64,000 nucleotides of DNA from CAVQYV01 sp963718295 [NCBI: uncultured Methylomirabilota bacterium] (GCA_963718295.1 CAVQYV010000009.1:1-64000); one strand, 5' to 3'; counted from the stretch's first letter, positions 1 through 8,464 are shown. Notes: generated from the sequence alone by a model not told the origin. Made by a program: numbers and translations.

Positions 1-745
1 CGTCCACTCATAAAAGAGGCACGGTCTCTGGTTCAGGGCGGCGCACTCGGCAAATTGGTGGCGGCCTCGGTTCTATGGGCACTATTCAAGCCGGCTGACT
101 ACTACCAGGTAGATTGGCGATGCAGGCGGCCAGGTGGTGGCCCGACGTTGATCAACCTCATCCATGACCTCGATAGCCTGCGCTTTATTTGTGGCGAAAT
201 CCGGCAGGTCTATGCTCAATCGAGCTGCAGCGGTGCGGGAGCTTGAGGTGGAGGATTCTTTGAGCATCACCCTTTCTTTCGAAAATGGGGCGCTGGGCTC
301 GGTTTTGGCGTCGGACACTACACCCTCCCCATGGTCCTACGAGGCTACCACCCAAGAAAATCCTCACTATTTCCACACCGATCAAAACTGTTATCATTTT
401 CTCGGCACATTGGGGTCGTTAGCCTTTCCACGAATGGAGTTGTGGCGTTATCCAGATCAGGCTCGAATGGGTTGGCAACATCCAATCGAGATGTCACGTT
501 ATAAGGTCAACGAAGCTCACCCGCTCATGTCCCAGCTGCAGCATTTCTGTGGGGTAGTCAAGGGTGAGGAAAAACCGTTAGTGGACGGCCGAGAGGGTAC
601 GCGGTCGCTTGCTGTTGCACTTGCCGTGCTGGAATCGGTCCGGCGCCAGGGGCCGGTTGAGCTTCCAGGATCGGAATCTGCGGAGTTGGGGGGTCGGAGC
701 TGGGGTTTAGGCTTGTCTTATTGGAGTATGGATTTGACTGTCTGA
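1..745 (+). CDS. Gfo/Idh/MocA-family oxidoreductase, C-terminal part, frameshifted
   Basis: NAD(P)-dependent sugar or inositol-type dehydrogenase; only the C-terminal domain lies in the window, since the 5' end is cut off by the window edge. Frame 1 from base 1 encodes the family's mid-region, including GGGPTLINLIHDLD and GEIRQVYAQSS. Frame 2 then continues with AAVRELEVEDSL, FENGALGSVLASDT and PWSYE through to the stop at 745. The two halves join without a gap if one base is removed near 223-226, so there is a one-base insertion. Substrate cannot be told from this part. The family call is firm; whether the break is real or a read error is open, but several other genes here carry similar indels. 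Confidence 0.8.
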
Positions 746-816
746 CCTGCGTTGCCAGGAAAATCAAGCGGCATCCGGCAACAGAACCTGATCCACAATG
801 TAGAGGAGGAGCCATC

Positions 817-1305
817 ATGTCATCACGATCCATCGGAAGCCTTTTGTTCATCCTGATGTTTGTCCTGATTGCATCGGGCGCCCTCGCCCAGATGCCCAAT
901 CCGTATGGCGCACCGATCAGCCTGGAGAACGCCAAGAAGGCCGCGGGTGCCGCGGTGGCGGAAGCGAGCAAGAACCACTGGACCATGGCGGTAGCCGTCA
1001 CCGACATCGGCGGCGACCTGGTCTACTTTGAGAAGATGGACGGCACCCAGACGGGGAGTGTGCAGGTGGCAATCGGCAAGGCCCGCACGGCGGCGCTCTT
1101 CAAGCGTCCGAGCAAGGTGTTTCAGGAGATCGTGGCGGGGGGTGGTAATGGTCTTCGGATCCTGGGCCTGGAAGGCGCGGTTCCCATTGAGGGCGGGGTG
1201 CCCCTCGTCATGGATGGCCAGATCGTGGGGGCCATCGGCCTCTCGGGCGCCACCAGCGACCAGGATGGCCAGTGCGCCAGGGCGGGCGCGGAGGCTGTGA
1301 AATAA
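817..1305 (+). CDS. secreted GlcG/HbpS-family haem-binding-type protein
   Basis: A 162-residue protein of the GlcG/HbpS family, small alpha/beta proteins linked to haem binding or found as accessories near catabolic genes. The start at 817 has a strong ribosome site (GAGGAG, 6 bases upstream); the open frame runs further 5' but without one. Residues 1-24 form a signal peptide ending ALA, so it should be periplasmic. The body shows the family pattern: AKKAAGAAVAEA helix, MAVAVTDIGGDLVYFEKMDG, an ALFKRPS segment and the glycine-rich VAGGGNGLRILGLEGAVPI followed by GGVPLVMDGQIVGAIGLSG. The precise ligand is unknown. It stands alone between the oxidoreductase and the riboswitch. Confidence 0.85.
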   Translation: MSSRSIGSLLFILMFVLIASGALAQMPNPYGAPISLENAKKAAGAAVAEASKNHWTMAVAVTDIGGDLVYFEKMDGTQTGSVQVAIGKARTAALFKRPSKVFQEIVAGGGNGLRILGLEGAVPIEGGVPLVMDGQIVGAIGLSGATSDQDGQCARAGAEAVK

Positions 1306-1604
1306 CGTGGATGCAGAAATTGCTTGACACGGGAAAAATAGGTTCACCGGACAAACCGGTACCTACCAGAGCAGCTTGAGCCCGAAAAAGCGTGATATCG
1401 AACACAATACCTCTTGAATTTAGCGGCATGAGGGGAAAATGGCGACGCAGTTTCTATATAGAACCCATTGTCCTTCGGAATCCGCCACGGGTGAGATCTT
1501 CCCGTCTGTTGTTCCGTATTGACCTGATGAATGGCGAGCAACCTTTAAAGCGGTGACTTTTGAACGCATGGAAAACGAGGTTCCCGAGAACCATCCGATT
1601 TGCA
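1306..1604. other. intergenic stretch, no gene recognised
   Basis: About 300 bases without a credible coding frame on either strand. A short inverted repeat (ACCGG, five-base spacer, CCGGT) lies near 1346-1360, just after the GlcG-like gene, and could help end its transcript, but it has no T-run. Nothing else was recognised before the riboswitch promoter. Confidence 0.5.
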
Positions 1605-1633
1605 TTGACAAGCTCAAACGGGTTGAGTATATT
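1605..1633 (+). promoter_or_regulatory. sigma70-type promoter of the manganese-riboswitch leader
   Basis: TTGACA at 1605-1610 and TATATT at 1628-1633 are separated by 17 bases. The expected start of transcription, about 1640, falls exactly where the riboswitch P1 stem begins at 1641-1642, which makes this an unusually well supported promoter. Confidence 0.75.
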
Positions 1634-1640
1634 GGCCCGC

Positions 1641-1757
1641 GGTAAAGGGGAGTAGCAAACGGCCGCTTCCTCGGTCGGGCCGATCTTCGTCAACACGGTG
1701 GCAGTTTCACCCGGAGGCGGCTCCAATTGTAGTCTGTCGGACTCGCGAGACCTTTAC
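1641..1757 (+). promoter_or_regulatory. yybP-ykoY manganese riboswitch aptamer
   Basis: The hallmark conserved strands of the yybP-ykoY (Mn2+) riboswitch are present: AAAGGGGAGTAGC at 1644-1656 and CGTCAACACGG near 1689-1697, then GGAGGCGGCTCC and GCGAGACCTTTAC at 1745-1757. The P1 stem is perfect: GTAAAGG (1642-1648) pairs with CCTTTAC (1751-1757). It stands upstream of a TerC/YjbE gene, the classic partner of this RNA. By family knowledge Mn2+ binding stabilises P1 and switches expression on. Confidence 0.9.
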
Positions 1758-1796
1758 TCACAGCATGGATTATCATGCCGCGGGTAAAGGTTTTTT
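1751..1796 (+). terminator. riboswitch-controlled intrinsic terminator
   Basis: CCTTTAC (1751-1757) can pair with GTAAAGG (1784-1790), with an inner stem GCATG/CATGC, followed by six T at 1791-1796. The 5' arm is the same segment that forms the 3' side of riboswitch P1, so aptamer folding and termination exclude each other. This is a textbook transcriptional ON switch: Mn2+ bound means P1 forms and the terminator does not. About 200 bases of leader follow before the TerC start. Confidence 0.85.
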
Positions 1797-2002
1797 GTTT
1801 GCCTGCGGCGGAAGACAGCACGGAGGCAAACAGTGCACCATTTCGTTCCATTACCTGCACGATCTGTTCCTCTTCCAATGACGCTGAGGTCGTCATTCCC
1901 TCACGTCTCCTCCTTGCTGGTAACACCGGATATCAGGCCCACTAGATCTTATTCCCATTTTCGGTACATTGTTGCATTCCCGAGGTCAACAAGGAGGACC
2001 TA

Positions 2003-2737
2003 ATGATTGATATGGGTTGGTTAGGCCAGATTTGGTTTAGCTGGGAATTCTTATACGCCGTGATGAGCATCGTCTTCATCGACCTGGTGCTGGCTGGTGA
2101 CAATGCGGTGGTCATCGCCATGGCGGTCAAGAATCTTGAGGGAAAAAAGCGGAAGCTTGGGATTATCCTGGGCGCCGGGGGCGCCGTATTCATCCGGGTG
2201 ATCTGCACTTTTCTGGTGGCTCAGCTGCTGAAGATGCAATTCGTCAAACTCGCCGGCGGCGCCGTGATCATTTGGATAGCAGTCAAGCTACTTACCGAAG
2301 GCACAAGGAATGAGTGCCACGGAAAGGAATGCAGCAGCGTTTGGCAGGCGTTGTGGGTCATCCTGGTGGCGGACTTGAGCATGGGCATCGACAACATGCT
2401 CGCCGTCGGCGCCGCCAGCCATGGCAATCTGTTCCTGCTGCTTTTCGGCCTCGCCCTCTCGATCCCCTTTGTGGTGTTCATGAGCAACCTGCTTTCGCGC
2501 TGGATGGAGCGCTACCCGATCATCCTGTGGATCGGTGCAGCCATTCTGGGGCGTGTGGGCGGGGAAATGATGATCAGCGACCCTTGGGTCCATTCGATGG
2601 TGCACCCGGCGAAGTGGGTGGAGTATGCGGTGCAGCTATTCTTCATCGCCTTCGTCCTCCTCTCTGCCAAGATCCTGCAGCGCCCTCGAAAAGCGGGGAT
2701 GGCTGTGACAGCTCCTGCCGAGGCCTCGGATTCGTAA
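2003..2737 (+). CDS. TerC/YjbE-family membrane protein, predicted Mn2+ exporter
   Basis: A 244-residue inner-membrane protein of the riboswitch-linked YjbE branch of the TerC family, which exports or meters manganese. Seven or so hydrophobic segments are visible. The two acidic family motifs are intact: DLVLAGDNAVVIAMA near residue 28 and ADLSMGIDNMLAVGAAS near residue 123. The start has a good site, AAGGAGG, 6 bases upstream. It lies downstream of the Mn riboswitch and its terminator, so expression should rise with Mn2+. The C-terminal tail is short and cytoplasmic-looking. A second predicted Mn exporter follows 149 bases later, probably on the same transcript. Confidence 0.88.
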   Translation: MIDMGWLGQIWFSWEFLYAVMSIVFIDLVLAGDNAVVIAMAVKNLEGKKRKLGIILGAGGAVFIRVICTFLVAQLLKMQFVKLAGGAVIIWIAVKLLTEGTRNECHGKECSSVWQALWVILVADLSMGIDNMLAVGAASHGNLFLLLFGLALSIPFVVFMSNLLSRWMERYPIILWIGAAILGRVGGEMMISDPWVHSMVHPAKWVEYAVQLFFIAFVLLSAKILQRPRKAGMAVTAPAEASDS

Positions 2738-2886
2738 GGCCTATTTGCCTCATTGCTCGTTGAGCACTTATCGGGATGAAGCAGAACTGCTCGGTGAATC
2801 TGCTCACTACCATGTCAGCCCACGATTCCGATACCTGTCATATCCGATGACAAGATACCTATTGGAAAGGAAATGGTAGAGGGAGT

Positions 2887-3636
2887 ATGGAGGCATTCTT
2901 TGCATCGCTGGTGTTCGTTGTATTGGCGGAGATGGGGGACAAAACGCAGCTTCTCGCGATGGCATTTGCCTGTCGATACCGTTGGCAAACGGTCATGTGG
3001 GGGGTATTTGTTGCCACAGCTGCCAATCACTTGTTGGCCGCCGCCCTCGGCAACTACTTAAGTTCCATTATTCCTCTTGTTTGGATCAAGGCAGCCGCGG
3101 CGGGTTCATTCATTCTGTTTGGATTGTGGACGATACGAGGAGATGTACTTGCAGGAGAGGATAAACGGTTTTCCTTCAGCCCATTTTGGACAGTCACGGT
3201 CGCTTTCTTCATGGCGGAAATGGGCGACAAGACCCAGCTTGCGACGATTGCTCTCGCTGTGGAGTATGATTCCCTTTTTTCGGTCTGGTCCGGTACCACA
3301 TTAGGTATGCTCGTGTCCAACGGCATCGGTATCGCTTTTTCCGTGATCATGGGCAAGCGGATACCCGAACGGGCGATCAAATGGGTGGCCTCTCTCGCAT
3401 TTATCGGTTTCGGCGTTTGGGGGTTGTACGATTCAATGCCTGCACAGGTCTGGAGCCCGATTGTAGTGGCAACCGGCACAGTGTGCCTTTCGGCGGCAGT
3501 CTATATAATGGCTCGATTCAGTCGGGCGAGAAGGCGCCTTTCCGAGGCCCCGTGTTTTAGACCCCCCAATGCCTCCGCGCCTGAACCGCGAATCTCCGTT
3601 TCTGAATCCCGGGTTGCGGGTACAGATAGCGCCTGA
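2887..3636 (+). CDS. TMEM165/GDT1-family (UPF0016) cation exporter
   Basis: A 249-residue membrane protein with the duplicated E-x-G-D-(K/R)-(T/S) signature of the GDT1/UPF0016 family: AEMGDKTQLLAMA near residue 15 and AEMGDKTQLATIA near residue 112. Each repeat has about three membrane spans. Bacterial members such as MneA export Mn2+; yeast and human members move Ca2+/Mn2+. The C-terminal 40 residues after the last span (RFSRARRRL onward) are polar and probably disordered. It follows the TerC gene with no clear terminator between them, so both exporters probably answer to the same Mn riboswitch. No second riboswitch was seen in the 149-base gap. Confidence 0.88.
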   Translation: MEAFFASLVFVVLAEMGDKTQLLAMAFACRYRWQTVMWGVFVATAANHLLAAALGNYLSSIIPLVWIKAAAAGSFILFGLWTIRGDVLAGEDKRFSFSPFWTVTVAFFMAEMGDKTQLATIALAVEYDSLFSVWSGTTLGMLVSNGIGIAFSVIMGKRIPERAIKWVASLAFIGFGVWGLYDSMPAQVWSPIVVATGTVCLSAAVYIMARFSRARRRLSEAPCFRPPNASAPEPRISVSESRVAGTDSA

Positions 3637-3780
3637 CAAACATTGGTGGGAGGAAGTGAAGGTTGGCGTGGGGAAGAACGGCTGGAGGGCGGGTAACGGC
3701 GGACATGGATCGGTTTGACGTTTGAAGGCTCTTACGCGCAAACCCTGCGATTCATGGTGCGCCCCTTCGTTAGACCCTGA

Positions 3781-3815
3781 GGACACAGAGGGGCGGCTGA
3801 GCCGCCCCTCTGTCC
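3781..3815. terminator. strong GC hairpin, likely bidirectional terminator
   Basis: CAGAGGGGCGGC at 3786-3797 pairs fully with GCCGCCCCTCTG at 3801-3812 around a TGA loop, extended by GGA/TCC. It sits just past the stop of the minus-strand SnoaL gene and after the plus-strand exporter pair. No long T-run is present. Confidence 0.65.
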
Positions 3816-3822
3816 TGAAGTC

Positions 3823-4302
3823 TTACTTGATCGCGCCCAGTTGCTTGAACAATCCATAGATGTCCATCACATCCCAGTGCTCAGCGAGCTTGCCGTCCTG
3901 TACCCGGAAGATGTCCACGGCGTCGAAGGCATATTTCTGCCCTGAAGCCGGGATCCCCAGCCAGTCCTTCTGCAGCGTACCCGCATAAGTTCCGTACACC
4001 CACACCTCGTCACCCTCGGCAACCAGCTTCTTCAATGAATATTGCCAGTCCGGAACAGAGGCGAACCAGGTCGAGAAGAATTCCTTGAACCCGCTTGCCC
4101 CCTGCTTCACCAAAGGATTGTGCTGGATGTAGTCGGGCCTCACATATTGATCTACCGCAGAAATATCCTTTTTCATGAAAACCGATTCCGCGAATGCCCC
4201 GAGCACCTGCTTGTTCGCATCCACCGTATTCCCTGCCATGGCCGTACCTCCTAAAGCAAAGATCAAAACAGCCGCCAATACTACCTTTACCGCTCCTTTC
4301 AT
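3823..4302 (-). CDS. secreted SnoaL-like protein (ester cyclase type)
   Basis: A 159-residue protein with a clear signal peptide (MKGAVKVVLAAVLIFALGG, cleavage after TAMA) followed by a SnoaL-like domain of the NTF2 fold. Typical features are YVRPDYIQHNPLVKQG, the FFSTWFASVPDW segment, the VAEGDEVWVYGTYAGT strand pair and the AVDIFRVQDGKLAEHWDVMD ending. Family members act as cyclases or isomerases or simply bind small ligands; the ligand here is unknown. AAAGGAGG stands in front of the start. It is divergent from an HxlR-type regulator, a common pairing, and probably regulated by it. Export to the periplasm is less usual for this family. Confidence 0.82.
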   Translation of the reverse strand: MKGAVKVVLAAVLIFALGGTAMAGNTVDANKQVLGAFAESVFMKKDISAVDQYVRPDYIQHNPLVKQGASGFKEFFSTWFASVPDWQYSLKKLVAEGDEVWVYGTYAGTLQKDWLGIPASGQKYAFDAVDIFRVQDGKLAEHWDVMDIYGLFKQLGAIK

Positions 4303-4344
4303 GATCGAGCCTCCTTTCAGATTTTCTTGGGTCGCGACGACCTG

Positions 4345-4373
4345 TTGACATTTATACCTATTAAGATTACTAT
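4345..4373 (+). promoter_or_regulatory. promoter for the HxlR-type regulator
   Basis: TTGACA (4345-4350), 17-base spacer, TACTAT (4368-4373) on the plus strand. It overlaps the opposing promoter almost completely, so one bound protein could block both. Confidence 0.65.
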
Positions 4374-4379
4374 TCGCAA
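4351..4379 (-). promoter_or_regulatory. promoter for the SnoaL-like gene
   Basis: On the minus strand TTGCGA (complement of 4374-4379), a 17-base spacer and TATAAA (complement of 4351-4356) drive the SnoaL gene at 4302. The -10 box overlaps the spacer of the plus-strand promoter. Confidence 0.6.
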
Positions 4380-4451
4380 GTAGGCACCTTTTTGTAATAT
4401 AGTATCCTCATGGAAACCAATTATGGAACCCCAAGAAAGAGAGGGCTTGCC

Positions 4452-4829
4452 ATGAAATGGGATGTCTATAACGAACATTGTCCCACCCGGATGGTGCTGG
4501 ACCGGATTGCGGACAAATGGACTGTGCTCATCATGGGGGCGCTGGAGAACAAGACGAAGCGGTTTGGGGAACTGCGAAGGGAAATCGGTGGGGTGTCGCA
4601 GAAGATGCTGACCCAGACCCTTCGAGGACTGGAGAGGGACGGCCTCGTGGCCCGTGTGGTATATGCCTCGGTGCCGCCGAAAGTGGAGTATTCTCTGACC
4701 GAACTGGGGAGGACGGTGATACGTATCCTGGAGGCGATACGGGAATGGTCAGAGAAAAACATCGAGGAGGTTTTGAAGGCTCGGGGTGAGTACGATACCA
4801 GAGCCAAGTTCCAGACATCTGAGGGATAA
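4452..4829 (+). CDS. HxlR-family winged-helix transcriptional regulator
   Basis: A 125-residue MarR-like regulator of the HxlR family, which senses oxidants or aldehydes, often through a conserved N-terminal cysteine. That cysteine is present (NEHCPTRMVLDRIADKWTV), followed by FGELRREIGGVSQKMLTQT (recognition helix), LERDGLVAR and the wing sequence PPKVEYSLTELG. An ATG at 4410 is in frame, but the one at 4452 has the better ribosome site (GAGAGGG) and gives the usual HxlR length, so it is chosen. It is transcribed away from the SnoaL gene; autoregulation and control of that gene are inferred from the shared promoter region. Confidence 0.85.
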   Translation: MKWDVYNEHCPTRMVLDRIADKWTVLIMGALENKTKRFGELRREIGGVSQKMLTQTLRGLERDGLVARVVYASVPPKVEYSLTELGRTVIRILEAIREWSEKNIEEVLKARGEYDTRAKFQTSEG

Positions 4830-4937
4830 ACCGAACGAATATCGCTTGGGGCGGAAACAGGACATCTTATGCTTTCCTTGCCTCATCGCCCCCGTGCATC
4901 GCCTTGCGGGAAGGTTCCCTGCTAAGTGAGGGAGAAT

Positions 4938-6057
4938 CTACCTCAGGTACATGGCCTCAGACGTCGTTGTGGCCCTCGCCTGCTCCGGGTTGCTATATTC
5001 CCGTGCAGCCTCGAAGCCATATAGGACGCGGCAGGCTCCCTCTGCCAAGGCCGCCATTTCGTTTTCACCCGGCATGATGTGTACCGGGCCGATGAACTGA
5101 ACGTATTCTCTGATACGGTCTGTGACGTAACAGGAATGTGCAATCCCGCCGGTGAGAATGATGGCATCCACACGCCCTCTGGCAGCAATTGCCACGGCTC
5201 CGATCTCGCGGGCGATCTGGTAGATCATGGCGTCGTAAACCAGCCGAGCATGCTCGTCTCCACCTGCGATTCTTTTTTCCACTTCGCGAGTGTCGCTGGT
5301 TCCGAGGTGAGCTACGATCCCCCCCTTGCCAGCAATCATGCGCAGGGCTGCAAGCAAAGAGATGCCTCCGCCCAGGATGAGTTCGCTCCACTGCCCCGCC
5401 TGCATGGTGCCGGATCTTTCCGGTGAAAACGGTCCTGAGCCATCGAGGGCGTTGTTGACATCGATGACCCGTCCGTCTCTATGGCACCCCACCGAGATGC
5501 CTCCGCCCAAATGGGCCACGATCAGCGTAAGCTCTTCATAAGGCCGGCCGATGGAGCATGCGAAGCGCTTGGCAACGCTCTTGTGATTCAGGGCGTGGAA
5601 AATGCTGCGCTTCTCGATTTCAGGGCATCCGGTAATTCGCGCAATGGGCTCCAGCTCATCCACTACAATTGGATCCACAATGAACGCAGGGCGATTCGCT
5701 TTTATTGCGAGTTCATACGCAATCAAGGCTCCCAAATTGGAGGCGTGCGAGCCATACCGGCATACGCGCAAGTCTTCGATCATGGCTGGGCTTACAACAT
5801 AGGTTCCTCCGGGGATGGGCCGGAGCAATCCACCCCTGCCCACGAAGGCATCGAAGTCATAGACGGAAAGTCCCTGTTCGCTCAAGAAGCTTCTGACGAT
5901 TCCCGCACGAAGTGGAAGCTGCTCAATAATGCCATCGAACTGTCGCAGTCTCCCCGCTCGTATGCCTCGCTGTCTGGCTCATTTGTTCCGAACCATCATG
6001 AAAGACGGCGATCCGGGTCGAAGTCGAGCCGGGATTGATCGCTAAGATGCGGTACAT
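4938..6057 (-). CDS. buk: butyrate (branched-chain fatty acid) kinase, frameshifted near 5'
   Basis: Acetokinase-family enzyme that makes ATP from acyl phosphate and ADP. From ATG at 6057 the frame reads MYRILAINPGSTSTRIAVF, the phosphate-1 motif of butyrate kinases, then hits a stop after about 43 codons. Removing one base from the G-run at 5952-5955 (CCCC on plus) joins it to the main frame (RLRQFDGIIEQLPLRAG, then VAHLGGGISVG, NNALDGSGPFSPERSG and ILTGGIAHS). The rebuilt protein is about 372 residues, normal for the family. It is last in the VOR operon, so it likely yields ATP from branched-chain or related acyl-CoA. No phosphotransbutyrylase gene is in the window. Confidence 0.88.
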
Positions 6058-6073
6058 GAACGCTCCCTGGCCG

Positions 6074-6646
6074 TCATTTGGGGACTGGCTTCACTTCCGC
6101 AACCGCCGCTTCTTTCATGGCCAAGTCGGCTCCGCGGCGCACGGCCTCTTCGAGACTCCTGAGCGCGACTTTCTTGTCGGCGAAAAGCTTGTTTATTGCA
6201 CCGGAAACGCAAGTGCGGGTCACTGCTCCGGTGGCGGCCACCAGGCAGCCGAGCGCCACCAGATTTGCTGCCCTGGGATTGCCGAGATCCAGCGCGATGT
6301 CACTGCACGGGATTCGATAGGTCTGAATATCTGTGCGGAACGAAAGATTTTCTATGAGTGACGAGTTGACGATCAGGACCCCTCCGCTGGCGATCAGCGG
6401 CTCGAACTTCTCGAAGGAGGGTGCGTTGAGCACGACTCCCCCCGTAGGTTCGGTCACAAACGGCGATCCGATCGGTTTGTCGGAAATGACAACCGAACAG
6501 TTCGCGGTGCCGCCTCGCATTTCGACACCGTACGAGGAGATGCAGGTTACTTGCTTTCCGTCCAGAAGCGCCGCATACGCCAAGATCTTGCCTGAGAGCA
6601 AAATCCCTTGTCCGCCGAATCCGGAAACGATGATCTCATGATGCAT
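6074..6646 (-). CDS. 2-oxoacid:ferredoxin oxidoreductase, gamma subunit (VOR type)
   Basis: The 190-residue gamma subunit of the pyruvate/2-ketoisovalerate ferredoxin oxidoreductase family. It opens with IIVSGFGGQGILLSGKILA, the glycine-rich motif of the domain, and has EMRGGTANCSVVISD near residue 45, both diagnostic. It associates with the beta, alpha and ferredoxin subunits encoded just upstream to oxidise a 2-oxoacid to acyl-CoA and CO2 with reduction of ferredoxin in the cytoplasm. Its start overlaps the end of the beta gene by 11 bases, suggesting translational coupling. Butyrate kinase follows directly. Confidence 0.9.
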   Translation of the reverse strand: MHHEIIVSGFGGQGILLSGKILAYAALLDGKQVTCISSYGVEMRGGTANCSVVISDKPIGSPFVTEPTGGVVLNAPSFEKFEPLIASGGVLIVNSSLIENLSFRTDIQTYRIPCSDIALDLGNPRAANLVALGCLVAATGAVTRTCVSGAINKLFADKKVALRSLEEAVRRGADLAMKEAAVAEVKPVPK

Positions 6647-7394
6647 GGGTTTGGACCCCTGGGCTTTTTAAGGTTCCGAGAGGATAGAAGGGGACCATGC
6701 TCTGCTCGACCCAAGTCATGGCTTCAATTGGCGACATCCCCCAGTTGACAGGGCACGTCGAGAGAATTTCGACCAGAGAGAAGCCAATTCCCTCCAGTTG
6801 ATTCAAGAATGCCTCGCGTATCGCTGCCTTTGCCTTGATGACATTCTTCGGATTGTTCACGGCGGTACGGGCAATATAGCCCGCTCCGTCCAGTGTGGCC
6901 AACATCTCCGAGACCCGGATGGGCATCCCTGCCCGCGCCGGGTCTCGTCCGCCGGGGGATGTGGAGGTGATCTGCCCTGGGAGGGTCGTCGGAGCCATCT
7001 GCCCGCCGGTCATTCCATAAATGGCATTGTTCACGAACACCGTTGTGATCCGTTCGCCCCGGGCTGCGGCATTCACGATCTCCCCGCACCCGATCGCCGC
7101 GAGGTCGCCGTCTCCCTGGTAGGTGAAGACGATGTCCTCCGGCCAGACCCGCTTGATCCCGGTGGCCACGGCAGGGGCACGGCCATGGGCGGCCTGCACC
7201 ATATCACAACGGAAATAATCGCAGGCAAGCACGGAGCAGCCCACCGAAGAAACGCCGACGGTCGTTTCCAGAACTCCCAGATCATCGATAACTTCGCCAA
7301 TGAGATTATGTATGATGCCGTGGCAGCAGCCCGGACAATAGTGGTAATCGATCGCCTTCAGGGACTCCGGGCGGCCAAAGGCCTTTTTCTTCAT
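6636..7394 (-). CDS. 2-oxoacid:ferredoxin oxidoreductase, beta (ThDP) subunit
   Basis: A 252-residue thiamine-diphosphate-binding subunit. Visible elements are YHYCPGCCHGIIHNLIGE (early CPGC motif), VGCSVLACDYFRCDMVQAAHG, and the ThDP/Mg loop TYQGDGDLAAIG followed by NNAIYGMTGGQMAPTT. The start at 7394 (MKKKAFGRPE) is chosen because GAGGGGTTGAG precedes it and the alpha-subunit stop lies just before. Together with the alpha, gamma and small ferredoxin subunits it forms the four-part enzyme of the 2-ketoisovalerate (VOR) or 2-oxoglutarate (KOR) type. VOR is preferred because of butyrate kinase in the same operon and the form of the alpha subunit. Confidence 0.9.
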   Translation of the reverse strand: MKKKAFGRPESLKAIDYHYCPGCCHGIIHNLIGEVIDDLGVLETTVGVSSVGCSVLACDYFRCDMVQAAHGRAPAVATGIKRVWPEDIVFTYQGDGDLAAIGCGEIVNAAARGERITTVFVNNAIYGMTGGQMAPTTLPGQITSTSPGGRDPARAGMPIRVSEMLATLDGAGYIARTAVNNPKNVIKAKAAIREAFLNQLEGIGFSLVEILSTCPVNWGMSPIEAMTWVEQSMVPFYPLGTLKSPGVQTHAS

Positions 7395-7395
7395 C

Positions 7396-8460
7396 TCAAC
7401 CCCTCTCCTTCCCTGAGATGGCCATGATCTCACCGAGTACTTCCCGGACCTCCGGAACCATACCCCCCATTCTTCCGTAGAAGTGAACCGGCCTGGTGTG
7501 CTCGACGGAAAGCAGCACGTCTTCCAGCATCTGCCCGGCGCTGAGCTCGAGGACCAGGAAGGCTTTAGCCCGTTTTGCGACTTCTTTTAGTGCTTTCCCG
7601 GGGAATGGCCAGAGAGTTCTTGGCCGCAGCATTCCGACCTTGAATCCCTTCGTTCGGGCCAACTCCATGGCTGACTGGGCGATGCGCGACATGATCCCGT
7701 ATGCCACCAGGACTAACTCGGCCTCTCCGGTGTGACTTTCTTCCCAAAGGACCTCCAGTCCAGCGATGGTCCGGTATTTGTCCTGCAGTTTCCGATTGTG
7801 ATCCTCGAGCTCCTCCGGTGTCAGGATCAGCGTTTTCACGATATTGTTCTGCTTTCTCCCCCGGAGTCCGGTTGTCGCCCATGGTTTTGGAATCATCTCC
7901 GGCTGATACGGCCTCTCATCGACTTTTTCCATCATCTGTCCCAAAGCCCCGTCGCCGAGGAGGAGCACCGGAATGCGGTAACGATCGGCGAGCTCGAAAG
8001 CGCGGATGGTCATATCAAACGATTCCTGCACGGAATTGGGGGCCAATACGATCGTGCGATAGTCACCATGTCCGCCTCCGCGCGTGGCCTGGAAATAGTC
8101 GCCCTGGGCCGGTGCGATCCCACCCAGTCCGGGGCCGGCCCGCATGATGTTCACGATGAGACAGGGAAGCTCTGCGCAGGCCAGATAGGATATCCCCTCC
8201 TGTTTCAAGCTAATGCCCGGGCTCGATGAGGACGTCATGGCGCGGGCCCCGGCAGCAGCCGCACCAAATACCATGTTGATCGCGGCAATCTCACTTTCTG
8301 CCTGCAGGCAGACGCCGTCGACCTCGGGCATGCGCCAGGCCATATATTCTATCAGCTCGTTTTGCGGCGTTATGGGATACCCGAAGTAATACCGGCATCC
8401 GGCAACGATCGCCGCCTCGGCGATGGCCTCGTTCCCCTTCATGAGTCTCACTTCCGACAT
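7396..8460 (-). CDS. vorB: 2-oxoacid:ferredoxin oxidoreductase, alpha subunit (VorB-like)
   Basis: A 354-residue pyrimidine-binding and core subunit. It begins MSEVRLMKGNEAIAEAAI and has CRYYFGYPITPQNELIEYM, the wording typical of VorB subunits, then SSSSPGISLKQEGISYLA and NIMRAGPGLGGIAPAQGDYF. The start at 8460 has GAGGTGATGAA before it, whereas the longer frame has no site. Length fits VorB (about 350) better than the longer KorA. The gene lies between the ferredoxin subunit (4 bases upstream) and the beta subunit (1 base downstream). Substrate preference among branched-chain, aromatic and 2-oxoglutarate acids cannot be decided from sequence alone. Confidence 0.88.
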   Translation of the reverse strand: MSEVRLMKGNEAIAEAAIVAGCRYYFGYPITPQNELIEYMAWRMPEVDGVCLQAESEIAAINMVFGAAAAGARAMTSSSSPGISLKQEGISYLACAELPCLIVNIMRAGPGLGGIAPAQGDYFQATRGGGHGDYRTIVLAPNSVQESFDMTIRAFELADRYRIPVLLLGDGALGQMMEKVDERPYQPEMIPKPWATTGLRGRKQNNIVKTLILTPEELEDHNRKLQDKYRTIAGLEVLWEESHTGEAELVLVAYGIMSRIAQSAMELARTKGFKVGMLRPRTLWPFPGKALKEVAKRAKAFLVLELSAGQMLEDVLLSVEHTRPVHFYGRMGGMVPEVREVLGEIMAISGKERG

Positions 8461-8464
8461 TTCA

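Noticed and set aside
1690-1926. Minus-strand 78-codon frame over the riboswitch
   Set aside because: It lies antisense to the riboswitch and terminator, matches no family I know, and the RNA features explain the bases better.
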